From NCBI RefSeq assembly GCF_012843705.1, contig NZ_JABAFQ010000004.1, positions 62,001 to 126,000 on the forward strand: DNA of 64,000 nucleotides. The letters run 5' to 3'. This document shows, in pieces, positions 1-8,798 of the stretch. Each line of letters begins with the position of its first letter. The stretch's first letter is position 1. Below the pieces are notes generated by a model that searched no databases, was not told the origin of the DNA, and worked only from the letters and a program-made list of their open reading frames with translations. The DNA comes from Fusobacterium sp. FSA-380-WT-3A. GTDB taxonomy: Bacteria > Fusobacteriota > Fusobacteriia > Fusobacteriales > Fusobacteriaceae. The position numbers and the translations under genes are program-made.

Positions 1-1
1 T

Positions 2-241
2 GGTGGAACTGATGAGAAAATAAATGATATTAAAGTGGAATATAATTATAATCCTAAGTTTAATAAAGTATTTGTAAATAGTAATTTAGCTGAAAAAGTG
101 GCTGTTTATTTAGGTGGAGATATAGGAGAGCTTGATAGAATTAAAAAAGAATTTAATGAGAAGTATGGAGAAAAGATAAATCAAGCTAAAGAAGAGATAA
201 AAAATAAATTAGAAGAATTTATAAATATTTTTAGTAAATAG
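2..241 (+). CDS. C-terminal part of an unidentified protein
   Basis: The reading frame is open from the first bases of the window, so this is the 3' end of a longer gene and the GTG at 35 is not a convincing start. About 79 residues are visible. They are charged and end in a Lys/Glu-rich helical stretch (residues of the type EEIKNKLEEFI) that could form a coiled coil. I do not recognise the family from this fragment. The stop lies 9 bases before the coaX start, so the two are probably cotranscribed. Confidence 0.6.
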   Translation, partial: GGTDEKINDIKVEYNYNPKFNKVFVNSNLAEKVAVYLGGDIGELDRIKKEFNEKYGEKINQAKEEIKNKLEEFINIFSK

Positions 242-250
242 GAGATAATT

Positions 251-1024
251 ATGTACATAGTTTTTGATGTAGGGAATACTAATATTGTAACTAGCATTTT
301 AAATTCAGAAGGGATTGTTGAAAATACTTTTAGAAATCGTACTAATGACAGAATCACAGAAGATGAGTTTATGGGATTTTTTAAAAGTATGATGGATATA
401 AATAATATTGAGGTAAAAGATATTGAGGGAATAATGGTTTCCTCTGTTGTACCTGTAATTACAAGTATGTTACAGAGATTTGGAAAAAAATATTTTGGTT
501 TAGATGTGTTTGTAGTAAGTGTCAGTCAAAAAATTCCTTTTAATTTTGCTGAGAATATAGATGCTTCTGGAATGGGAGCTGATAGAATAATAAATGTTGT
601 TCAAGCTTTAAAAGAATATCCAGATAAAAATTTAATAATTTTTGACTTTGGAACTGCTACAACTTATGAGGTTTTAAAAGGGGATACCTATATTGGTGGG
701 GGAATTTTTCCAGGACCAAGAACATATATAAATTCTCTTTTTGGAACTACTGCTAGACTTCCTAAGGTTGAATTTTGTGAAACTGAAAGTGTGTTAGGAA
801 GAAATACTGTAACAGGAATACAATCTGCAACTTTCTTTGGGTATATTGGGCAAGTTAAGTATCTTATTGAAAAAATAAAAGAGGAAGTTGGGGAGGAATG
901 TTTTGTAATTGCTACTGGTGGTTTTAGTAAAATCATTGGGGAATATGTAAAAGAGATTGATAAATGTAGTTCAAAATTAAGTATAAGAGGAATATATACC
1001 CTTTATAAAATCAATAAGGAATAA
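251..1024 (+). CDS. coaX: Type III pantothenate kinase
   Basis: Phosphorylates pantothenate with ATP, the first step of coenzyme A synthesis, in the cytoplasm. The 257-residue length is normal for the type III (CoaX) family. The N-terminal phosphate-binding motif DVGNTN lies at residues 6-11, the pantothenate-binding GADR at 109-112, and the second nucleotide motif DFGTATT starts at 132, followed by GGGIFPG. These are the diagnostic ASKHA-fold motifs. The ATG is preceded by a good AGGAGA ribosome site. It is the last gene of its transcript, being followed by a perfect 10-bp terminator stem at 1151-1174. Confidence 0.95.
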   Translation: MYIVFDVGNTNIVTSILNSEGIVENTFRNRTNDRITEDEFMGFFKSMMDINNIEVKDIEGIMVSSVVPVITSMLQRFGKKYFGLDVFVVSVSQKIPFNFAENIDASGMGADRIINVVQALKEYPDKNLIIFDFGTATTYEVLKGDTYIGGGIFPGPRTYINSLFGTTARLPKVEFCETESVLGRNTVTGIQSATFFGYIGQVKYLIEKIKEEVGEECFVIATGGFSKIIGEYVKEIDKCSSKLSIRGIYTLYKINKE

Positions 1025-1048
1025 AATTAACTATATTTGAAAAAATAG

Positions 1049-1174
1049 TATAATACAAAAAAGGAAATCCAAAATAGAAGTTAGGTATTAGACTAACAAG
1101 TTGGAGGGCAACAGAAAAACTTTTTTAGATAGCTTTTATAGATAATTAATATAGGAGGCATTTCTGCCTCCTAT
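1049..1174 (+). ncRNA. Candidate small RNA downstream of coaX
   Basis: After coaX there is a TATAAT at 1049-1054, then a gene-free stretch with two small hairpins and the strong terminator at 1151-1174. The first hairpin is GTTAG/CTAAC (1080-1084 with 1093-1097). The second is GTTG-GAGGG-CAAC (1100-1112), with a G-rich loop resembling a Shine-Dalgarno sequence. The -35 is poor (ATTAAC with 17-bp spacing). It could equally be the coaX 3' untranslated region. No homology is claimed. Confidence 0.3.
1151..1174. terminator. Bidirectional intrinsic terminator between coaX and the toxin gene
   Basis: A perfect 10-bp inverted repeat, ATAGGAGGCA with TGCCTCCTAT, has a 4-base loop and is followed on the + strand by a U-rich run. 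It separates the convergent coaX and relE-like genes and can serve both. Confidence 0.85.
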
Positions 1175-1182
1175 CATTATTT

Positions 1183-1446
1183 TTATTTATAAATTTTATT
1201 TCTATGTCCTACTTCTAAAACTAATATTGTAAGAATCTCATCTTGGATATCACACAATACTCTGTAATTTCCAACTCTATATCTCCAAATTCCTTTTTTA
1301 TTACCTGTTAAAGATTTTCCATGGATTCTAGGGTCTTCACAATTAATTAAATTTTTATTAATCCATTTTAAAAGAGTAGTTCTAGTTGAATTATCCATTT
1401 TTTTAATATAATTAGCAGCTTCAATAGAAAACTCAACTTTATACAC
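1183..1446 (-). CDS. RelE/ParE-family toxin of a type II toxin-antitoxin pair
   Basis: This 87-residue protein has the RelE/ParE layout: an N-terminal helix pair (FSIEAANYIKKM), then GKSLTGNKKGIWRYRVGNYR and a C-terminal VLEVGHRNKIY strand. The central IWRYRVGNYRVL and terminal GHR...IY are typical of RelE-type ribosome-dependent mRNA interferases. Its start codon overlaps the stop codon of the upstream antitoxin gene, the usual coupling in these operons. The function follows from the family; whether the toxin is active cannot be read from the sequence. Confidence 0.85.
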   Translation of the reverse strand: MYKVEFSIEAANYIKKMDNSTRTTLLKWINKNLINCEDPRIHGKSLTGNKKGIWRYRVGNYRVLCDIQDEILTILVLEVGHRNKIYK

Positions 1447-1676
1447 TATAATTCAACTCCTAATTCTTTAACAAGGTCGTCAAATTTTATAGTTTTAGCA
1501 CCATTTTTCATGTGTTTTTCATAGGCTTCATTAGCTATCTTTAAATCATATTCATCTTCTAATCTTTCAAAAATTATTTTTTTTAAATAAGAAGATAATC
1601 CCATACCTTCAAATTCAGCAACTTCTCTTAATAATTTTTCTTCATTTTCATTTAATCTTAAAGATATAACAGACAT
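1446..1676 (-). CDS. RelB/DinJ-like antitoxin
   Basis: This is a small protein with an N-terminal ribbon-helix-helix-like segment (SVISLRLNENEEKLLREVAEF) and an acidic C-terminal tail, as in RelB-type antitoxins that bind DNA through the N-terminus and wrap the toxin with the C-terminus. The reading frame extends upstream to a TTG at 1712, but that lies inside the promoter -10. The start is therefore the ATG at 1676, or the in-frame ATG two codons earlier, just behind an AGAGGTG ribosome site. It is translationally coupled to the toxin gene, and autoregulation through the palindrome at 1691-1712 is likely. Confidence 0.82.
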   Translation of the reverse strand: MSVISLRLNENEEKLLREVAEFEGMGLSSYLKKIIFERLEDEYDLKIANEAYEKHMKNGAKTIKFDDLVKELGVEL

Positions 1677-1690
1677 CTTCATCACCTCTT

Positions 1691-1729
1691 TTGTATTACT
1701 ATTGTAGTACAATTTGAAGAAAATGTCAA
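1691..1729 (-). promoter_or_regulatory. Promoter and operator of the toxin-antitoxin operon
   Basis: On the minus strand TTGACA (1724-1729) and TACAAT (1701-1706) are separated by exactly 17 bases. An imperfect palindrome, TTGTAcTAC...TAaTACAA, covers 1691-1712 and straddles the -10, which is where a RelB-type repressor would bind. Confidence 0.75.
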
Positions 1730-1733
1730 TTTT

Positions 1734-2936
1734 TTATTTATTAATTTTGTTGTATTCAATTAATCCTTTTTCTAGGATATTAAGAGCTTTTTTAATTTTT
1801 TCCTCTTCTAGACAATAAGTTATTCTGACTTGTTGTTTTCCAGCATTTGGAGTTTTGTAGAAACCTTGAGCAGGAGTAAGCATAACAGTTTCTCCGTCAC
1901 AGTCAAAAGATGATAGTAACCAAATAGCAAATTTTTCACTGTCATCAACAGGAAGAGTTACCATTACATAGAAAGCTCCCTCAGGTTTTGTAACTTTTAC
2001 CCCTTCTATTTTTTGAAGTCCTTCAAATATTACATCTCTTCTACTTTCATAGATTGCTCTGTTTTTATCAAAATATTCTTTTCTCAATGTATTGTATAAT
2101 CCCTCTGCTCCTATCATATCAAGAGTTGATACAGAAAGTCTTGCTTGACATAATTTGTAAACAGCTGACATAAATTCCTTGTTTTTACTAACAATAGCTC
2201 CTATTCTAGCTCCACAAGCTGAATAAGTTTTTGAAATTGATTCTATGATTACAGTATTTTCTGCATATTCAGGAAAAGCACCCATACTTGTAGCAATTTT
2301 ATTATCATAAGAAAGAAGTCTATAAACTTCATCACTTATAACAAAAAGATTGTGTTCTTTTGCAATATCTCCAATTATTTTTAATTCCTCTTCTGTATAA
2401 ACTGTTCCTGTAGGATTTCCAGGATTTGTAAGAAGAATAGCTTTAGTGTTAGGAGTAATTTTTCCTAAAATTTCCTCTTTTGGTGGTAAATGGAACCCCT
2501 CTTCTGCTTTTGCTTGGAAAGCATTAACTTTTATCTCAAGCATTTCAAAGAAACTGTTGTAGTTTGCATAATATGGCTCTGATACTAAAATTTCATCTCC
2601 TACATCAAATATTGTAGAAAGAACAAAAAGTAATGCTTCACTTCCTCCACAAGTTATAAGAATTTCCTCTTCATTAAAATCTAAATTAAAATTATCTTTG
2701 TAAAATCTGCTCATTGCTTGACGAAGTCCTAAATTTCCCTTTGAATGAGCATATTTTAAAGTTGTTTCACCACTATTTGCAATAAATTCAAAAAATTCTG
2801 GTGGAGTTGGTAAATCTGGTTGTCCTATATTAAAATGATAAACTTTTTTTCCATTTTTTACTGCTTCCTCTTGATAAGGTATTAATTTTCTCACAGGAGA
2901 AACTTTTATGTTATTAACTCTTTTAGAAATATTCAT
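1734..2936 (-). CDS. PLP-dependent aminotransferase, class I/II (AspC-like)
   Basis: This fold-type I aminotransferase transfers amino groups between an amino acid and a 2-oxo acid in the cytoplasm. Its 400-residue length is normal. The PLP lysine is K236 in SISKTYSACGARIG. NPGNPTG and SDEVYR upstream, and the C-terminal arginine in QVRITYCLEE, are the usual cofactor- and carboxylate-binding motifs. Substrate choice (aspartate, alanine or aromatic) cannot be decided here. The ATG follows AGAGGTGTAAT, and the next gene upstream is divergent. Confidence 0.88.
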   Translation of the reverse strand: MNISKRVNNIKVSPVRKLIPYQEEAVKNGKKVYHFNIGQPDLPTPPEFFEFIANSGETTLKYAHSKGNLGLRQAMSRFYKDNFNLDFNEEEILITCGGSEALLFVLSTIFDVGDEILVSEPYYANYNSFFEMLEIKVNAFQAKAEEGFHLPPKEEILGKITPNTKAILLTNPGNPTGTVYTEEELKIIGDIAKEHNLFVISDEVYRLLSYDNKIATSMGAFPEYAENTVIIESISKTYSACGARIGAIVSKNKEFMSAVYKLCQARLSVSTLDMIGAEGLYNTLRKEYFDKNRAIYESRRDVIFEGLQKIEGVKVTKPEGAFYVMVTLPVDDSEKFAIWLLSSFDCDGETVMLTPAQGFYKTPNAGKQQVRITYCLEEEKIKKALNILEKGLIEYNKINK

Positions 2937-3071
2937 ATTACACCTCTCTATTCCTTTTTTCTATATATTATATAATATTTTACAAATAAATGGAAGTGTT
3001 TTTACAAGTATACTTGAAAATATCTAGGTATTTTTATTAAATATAGTATTATTTTTTTTAAAAAACTGTGC

Positions 3072-3077
3072 TATAAT
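3072..3077 (+). promoter_or_regulatory. Candidate -10 for the first glycan cluster
   Basis: TATAAT lies 37 bases before the start of the first GT9 gene, in the divergent gap after the aminotransferase. The -35 is poor, so this is a weak call based on position. Confidence 0.45.
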
Positions 3078-3113
3078 TTAAAAAAGCCAAAAATGACTAG
3101 AAAGGGGATTATT

Positions 3114-4115
3114 ATGAAAATTCTAGTTTTAAAATTTGAGAAATTAGAAAATATTATTTTAGCAACCTCTCTTGTAAATTCTTTGAAAAAAACCTTTCCT
3201 AAAAGTGAAATAGATTTTGTAATTTTTAAAGAGTATGGGGAAGTTCTAAAAAATCATAAATCTATTAATAAAGTAATAGAAATAACTAAAGATGAAATAA
3301 CTTTTTTATATATTTTTAAAGTGAGAAAAATTTTAAAAAATAAATATGATATAATTATAGATTTAACTTCCACAAGAAAAAGTGGTTGGTTTACCTTTTT
3401 AAATTTTGGAACAAAATATAAGATAAGATATGATAGGGAAAAATTATTTAATTGGGGTTGTAATTATCTTGTACCAAAAAGTAAAATGTATGTAGATGAG
3501 GTTTCTAAAAATTTAGAGTTTTTGGAACCATTGAAAAAAATAAATAATGGAAAAATTTCCTATGTGAGAGATATAACTTTAGATGTATCTAATGAAAAGA
3601 AAAAAGAGATAAAAGATTTGATGAAAAGAAAAGGGATAGATGTATCTATGCCTATTTTTGCATGTTCACTATTTGGCTATAAGAAACATTATTCAATAGA
3701 AAAATTAATTGATATTATGAATGCTTTAACTAAAGAGATGAAATGTAATATTGTAATCTATTATTCACAGAAAAGAAAGTTCTTTACAGGGGAAGCCTAT
3801 AAAAAAATAGATAATAAAAAGAAAATTCATCTTTTGGAATTAAATTCTATTGAAGACTATAAGGGATTTTTTGCAAATTGTAAATTTGTTTTTGGAAATA
3901 ATTGTCCAGAAAGATATATTTCTCAAGGAATGGAAGTAAAAAGCTTTACTATGTTTGTTGATAATAATGATTGGATAGAAAATTCTGGAGATAAATATCA
4001 AGGAATGGTATCTAGAAATATTTATGAAGAATATTCAGGTTATACTAAGGATAAAATTTATGGAAATATAACTACAGAGTTTGTGGTTAATAAGATAAAA
4101 GAGATGTTGAAATAG
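3114..4115 (+). CDS. GT9-family glycosyltransferase paralogue, probably catalytically impaired
   Basis: This is a heptosyltransferase-fold (GT9, WaaC/WaaF-like) protein and a clear paralogue of the next gene, since both begin MKILV..F. In GT9 enzymes the N-terminal GD motif carries the catalytic aspartate. The neighbour has MGD (D13), but here the aligned residues are LEN (N13). The later GNEGGARHMAQG of the neighbour is replaced by GNNCPERYISQG. The protein may therefore be inactive or have changed function. A frame-open ATG 21 bases upstream (3093) is less likely as the start, because AAAGGGG sits between the two at the right distance from 3114. It starts the glycan cluster. Confidence 0.8.
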   Translation: MKILVLKFEKLENIILATSLVNSLKKTFPKSEIDFVIFKEYGEVLKNHKSINKVIEITKDEITFLYIFKVRKILKNKYDIIIDLTSTRKSGWFTFLNFGTKYKIRYDREKLFNWGCNYLVPKSKMYVDEVSKNLEFLEPLKKINNGKISYVRDITLDVSNEKKKEIKDLMKRKGIDVSMPIFACSLFGYKKHYSIEKLIDIMNALTKEMKCNIVIYYSQKRKFFTGEAYKKIDNKKKIHLLELNSIEDYKGFFANCKFVFGNNCPERYISQGMEVKSFTMFVDNNDWIENSGDKYQGMVSRNIYEEYSGYTKDKIYGNITTEFVVNKIKEMLK

Positions 4116-4124
4116 AGGTCAGTT

Positions 4125-5168
4125 ATGAAAATATTAGTTGTAAGATTTAAACAAATGGGAGATGCTATACTTGCTACACCTGTATGTAATACTTTAAGAA
4201 AAACTTTTCCAGATGCTGAAATTGATTTTGTTTGTTATGAGCATGTAGCACCTATTTTTAAAGAGGATAAAAATTTTAATACCATTACTATTACTAATAA
4301 AGTAAAAAATAATGCTTTTAGATATTTATGGGAAGTATATAAAATCACTAGAAAAAAATATGATATAGTGATAGATTTTGTATCAACACCTAAAAGTGAA
4401 TGGTTTACATTTTTATCAGGGGCAAAATATAGAATAGGTAGATATAATAAAAAACGTGGATTTACATATACTCATAAAATAAAAGAACCTACAGAATTTA
4501 AAAATGAAGTAGAAAAAGGTTTAATGTTATTAGAACCTTTAGAAAAAGAATATAATATTAAATATGATACTAATTTTAGCTTATATGTAACTGATGAAGA
4601 AAAAGAAAAATTAAGAAAACAAATGGTAGAAAAGGGAATTGATTTTTCTAAACCTATAGTTGCATTATCAGCTACAGCAAAATATGAATTTAAAGTATAC
4701 CCTATAGATAGTATGGTAAAAACAATAGAACTAATATTAGAAAAAAATAAAGATATCCAATTTATTTGCTTTGGAACTCCTGACCAAAAAGAATATATAG
4801 AGAAATTTTATAAAAAATTAAACTATAATAAAAATATATTTACAAATATAGAAACTAAATCTGTAAGAGATTTATTAGCTTTGCTTTCAAACTGTCATAT
4901 GTACTTTGGAAATGAAGGTGGAGCAAGACACATGGCTCAAGGTTTAGACATACCAAGTTTTGCAGTATTTTGGCCTGAATCAGATACTAAATGTTGGATA
5001 CCTTTTGGTGGAGAAAGACATAGAGGAATAATCTCAAAAGATATTCAAGAGGATTATGGAGATTTATCTTGGGAAGAGATTTTTAATTTAATAACTCCAG
5101 AAAGATTAGTTGAGGAGTTTTATATAACTTTTGATAAATTTGTGGAAAGGGATAATATTATTAGGTGA
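4125..5168 (+). CDS. GT9-family glycosyltransferase (heptosyltransferase-like)
   Basis: This enzyme transfers a sugar, typically heptose, from a nucleotide donor to a lipopolysaccharide core acceptor at the inner membrane. The N-terminal FKQMGDAILATP contains the GT9 catalytic Asp13. The C-terminal donor domain has FGNEGGARHMAQGLDIPSF, the usual GT9 donor-site pattern. Its 347-residue length is standard. It lies 9 bases after its paralogue, and its stop overlaps the GTG start of the following helicase gene. Confidence 0.88.
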   Translation: MKILVVRFKQMGDAILATPVCNTLRKTFPDAEIDFVCYEHVAPIFKEDKNFNTITITNKVKNNAFRYLWEVYKITRKKYDIVIDFVSTPKSEWFTFLSGAKYRIGRYNKKRGFTYTHKIKEPTEFKNEVEKGLMLLEPLEKEYNIKYDTNFSLYVTDEEKEKLRKQMVEKGIDFSKPIVALSATAKYEFKVYPIDSMVKTIELILEKNKDIQFICFGTPDQKEYIEKFYKKLNYNKNIFTNIETKSVRDLLALLSNCHMYFGNEGGARHMAQGLDIPSFAVFWPESDTKCWIPFGGERHRGIISKDIQEDYGDLSWEEIFNLITPERLVEEFYITFDKFVERDNIIR

Positions 5169-8005
5169 AAGAAGTGAAATTTGAAAAAGAAAATGATAGT
5201 TTAACTAAGAAAGTTTTAAAGTTTTGGGAATTTATAGAAAAAACTAATATAGGGTCAATCTCAAAAGAAGTAGAGGATAAAAAATTAAATATTGATAATA
5301 CTAAGGGTTTTACAGTATTTTTACTTAATTTTTATGAAAAAGAATTTTGTAAACATTTTTTTGAATATTATGGATATAAATATAATATGGAAGAAAATTA
5401 TATTTCTGAAACTGAAAAAAGGTATTTTATAAAATTAATAATAGAAAATACTGGTGAAATAAAAAAAGAAAAAATGTTTATACCAAGTAGTGCAGTATTG
5501 TTGTATAATGAAATGTCGACAATAAAGTTTGAAGAAAAAGAAGTAAAATTAAAAAATGAAATATGGAATATTATTCTTAACTATAAAGAAGAATTAGTTA
5601 AATCTTATAAAATAGATAATAATAATGAAATATTAGAAGTACTAAAAAAAATAAATAATGAATTAAAGAAATTATTTAATAAAGATTTTCAATTTCTTGA
5701 AGAAATTTTTTTAGATGAGAATAAAAATGATAAAGATTTTAACAGTTTTTATTTAAGGGATATAGAAAAAATTATAAAATATGGTTATAATGATGAGTTG
5801 ATAAAGTTATATATAGAGGGATATGATAAATATGAAAGAATAGAAATTGATGAGAGTAAAGAAAATATTTCTTCTGTAATTAAACCTGAAATAACGCCTA
5901 TTGGAAAATGGCCTTCTCCAATAAAGTATAGACTTTCACTTATGCAAACAGTAGCTGTAAATACTATAGTTGAAAATATGATAGAAAACGATAATTTAAA
6001 AATTATGTCTGTTAATGGACCTCCTGGAACAGGAAAAACAACTTTATTAAAAGATATTTTTGCTAATATAATTATAAAAAGAGCAAAAAAAATGTGTGAA
6101 TTTGCTAATCCTAAGAATGCTTTTTTGGAGAAAAAAATTGAAATAGAAAATATGACTTATCCTTTTTATAAATTGGATGATAGACTAAAAGGGTATGAAA
6201 TACTTGTTGCAAGTTCAAATAATGGAGCAGTGGAAAATATATCAAAAGAACTTCCAGAATTAGCACAAATTTCAAGAAATAAAGATAAAAATTTTACAGA
6301 ATATGAGAATAGTTTTGAAGAAAAATATTCAGAAATGATGAAAGAATTTGAAAATTATAGAGAAGTTTCTAAAAAAATAATAGGAAAAGAAAGCTGGGGA
6401 GTTTTTTCTGTTGCTTTAGGGAAAAAAGATAATTTTAGTAATTTTTTTAAAATATTAGAAGATTTAGATAAAATAGAAAAAAAATCAGATTTAAAAAAAT
6501 GGAAAGAAATAGTAAAAGAGTTTCAAATTAAAGAAAAAGAGATAAAAGAATTAGAAAAAGAAATTCAAAAAATATGGAATAATAGAGAGTTTATTTGTAA
6601 AAATGAAGAAATTTTAAAAGAAATTTCTAGAGAAGAAGAAAAAATAGAGAGACTTAAAAATAAATATTTAAAAATAAATTTTTTTAGAAAAATCTTTTTA
6701 AAAAGTAAATATAAAAAATTAAGATTAAGAAAAGAAATTAAAAAATATGAGTTAGAAAAAAAGAAAAAAATTGTTGATAAAATAAAAAGTAGTGAAACTT
6801 TTAAAAAAGTAAAATTAATTGATGAAAAAATTTATTGGGATAAAAATAATTATGAAGAAAGACAAAAATCATTACCTTGGTTATGTGAAGAACTAGAAGG
6901 GTTAAGAGGAGAGTTATTTATTCTTTCTTTAAAAATACATAATTGTTTTAATGAAATAGCTTTTTTTTGAAATAAAAAATCAATTAAAAATAATAGAGTT
7001 AAAAAAATAAAAAAAATAAATAATAATGATTTACAAGTAGCCTTAAAGGAAGCTTGGCAAACAATTTATTTATTATTTCCTGTAATTAGTACAACTTTTG
7101 CGAGTTTATCTAGTATGTATGGAAGTGTAAATGATAAAGTAATTGGATATTTAGTAATTGATGAAGCTGGACAAGCATCTCCTCAACAAGCAATTGGTGG
7201 AATTTGGAGAAGTAAACATATTATTTGTGTAGGTGATCCTTTACAAATAAAACCAGTAGTAAATTTAGATAGAAACTTAATAGAATGTATAAAAAACATA
7301 AACTTAGGAAAAGATATAGAGAATAAATATTTTGGGGAAAATACTTCAGTCCAAAGATTAGCTGATTTAGCTAATAGGTATGGAACTGTTGAAAATGGAA
7401 ATTGGATAGGTATACCTCTTTGGGTTCATAGAAGATGTAAAGAGCCAATGTTTTCGATAGCTAATGAAATTGCTTATAATAATAAAATGGTACTAGCAAT
7501 TAAAGAAACAGGTAAAAGCAAATGGTTTGATTGTGGTGGAAAGGTTGAAGGAAAACAATATGTGAAAGAACAGGCTGATATATTATTAGATGAAATTATT
7601 AAAAGATGGGAACAAAAAGACACAAATTTATATATAATAACACCATTTGTTGAAATAACAATAAAATTAAAAGAATTATTAACAAATGTATTACCTAATA
7701 AACTGGAGAATGTAGATAAAAAGAAAATAGAAAAATGGATAAAAAATTCAATAGGAACAGTTCATACTTTCCAAGGAAAAGAAGCTAATACAGTATATTT
7801 TATTTGTGGTGGAGATGAAAATACACAAGGAGCACTAAATTGGTCTTGTTCTGAACCTAATATTTTAAATGTTGCAGTAACAAGAGCTAAAAAAGAATTT
7901 TATATTATAGGAAATTATAATTTATTGAGTCAAAAAAAATATTATGAAACCATAGCTAATAATATTGAAAAGGAAATATTAGATAAAAGAAAGGAAATAT
8001 TATGA
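5165..8005 (+). pseudogene. Superfamily 1 AAA helicase interrupted by an in-frame TGA
   Basis: The N-terminal 601 codons contain Walker A GPPGTGKTT (residues 285-293). After a TGA at 6968-6970 the same reading frame continues without another stop to 8005. It passes through FPVISTTFASLSSMYG, then Walker B DEAGQASPQQA, GDPLQIKPVV, and later TVHTFQGKEA and NVAVTRAKKEF, the classical SF1 motifs II to VI. Both halves are needed for ATP hydrolysis. Without readthrough the product lacks Walker B, although an internal start at 7115 could make a C-terminal 296-residue fragment. The central part is Lys/Glu-rich and helical. The GTG start overlaps the previous stop. Helicases of this kind are odd passengers in a glycan cluster. 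Confidence 0.85.
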
Positions 8006-8784
8006 TAAAAATTAGTTTAATAATACCTATATATAAGAAAAAAGATTTTATAGAAGCAGTATTGGAAAGTATAAATTATCAAACTTACAAAGATTTTGAA
8101 GTAATAGTAGCAGAAGATGATAATACTTTAAAGGATTTTATTGATAGTTTAAGAGGAAGATTAAATTATAAATTAATTCATGTACAACAAGAAGATTTAG
8201 GTTATAGAAGAAATACCGCTTTAAATAATGGAGTTAAAGCTTCGACAGGAGACTTAATTGTAGTTATAGACCAAGATTGTATGCTTCATCCTAGATTTTT
8301 AGAACAATATGCTAAAAATTATTCTAAAGGGGATATGTTTACAGGAAGAAGATTTAATCTAGGAAAAAAATATACAGAAAAGGTATTAGAAAAAAGAATT
8401 AGAAAATTTAATTTAATAAAACTTCTATTTACAGATTCTCCAATAAAAAAATTTCCTGATGCAATTTATTTTCCATGGGTTGATTTAAAAAGAAATACTA
8501 GATGTTTAGGAAGTAATTTTGGAATAAAAAGAGAAATGTTACTAAAATTAAATGGATTTAATGAAGATTATATAGGATATGGATTAGAAGATGTAGATAT
8601 TGAAAAAAGAGTTATAATGGCAGGTGGAAAATTATTTACTATGAAAAATAAAGCTATCCAATATCATCTTTATCATCCAGAACCTCAAGGAAGTACAGAG
8701 AGATATAGTTTGAATGCTAAAATTTTGGAAGAAACTCTAAAAAATAAAGTTTATATTTGTAAAAATGGATTAGAAAAATTATAA
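8002..8784 (+). CDS. GT2-family glycosyltransferase with C-terminal galactosyltransferase-like half
   Basis: The start is typical of GT2 (ISLIIPIYKKKDFIEAVLESI), with VIVAEDDN for nucleotide binding and the metal-binding DQDC in VIVIDQDCMLHP-type context. The second half, SNFGIKREMLLKLNGFNEDYIGYGLEDVDIEKR, is the acceptor/C-terminal segment seen in chondroitin-synthase-like and GT7C enzymes, with ED as likely catalytic base. The 260-residue length suits a soluble cytoplasmic enzyme. Start and stop overlap with the helicase gene as ATGA. Donor and acceptor sugars cannot be inferred. Confidence 0.85.
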   Translation: MIKISLIIPIYKKKDFIEAVLESINYQTYKDFEVIVAEDDNTLKDFIDSLRGRLNYKLIHVQQEDLGYRRNTALNNGVKASTGDLIVVIDQDCMLHPRFLEQYAKNYSKGDMFTGRRFNLGKKYTEKVLEKRIRKFNLIKLLFTDSPIKKFPDAIYFPWVDLKRNTRCLGSNFGIKREMLLKLNGFNEDYIGYGLEDVDIEKRVIMAGGKLFTMKNKAIQYHLYHPEPQGSTERYSLNAKILEETLKNKVYICKNGLEKL

Positions 8785-8798
8785 AAGGAGAATAAGAT

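Noticed and set aside
6961-6968. A run of eight T next to the helicase stop as a phase-variation switch
   Set aside because: Both sides of the stop are in the same reading frame, so any change in tract length would break the gene rather than restore it.
6968-6970. TGA read as selenocysteine in the helicase
   Set aside because: No SECIS-like hairpin follows the codon, and there is no reason for selenocysteine at this position in the family.
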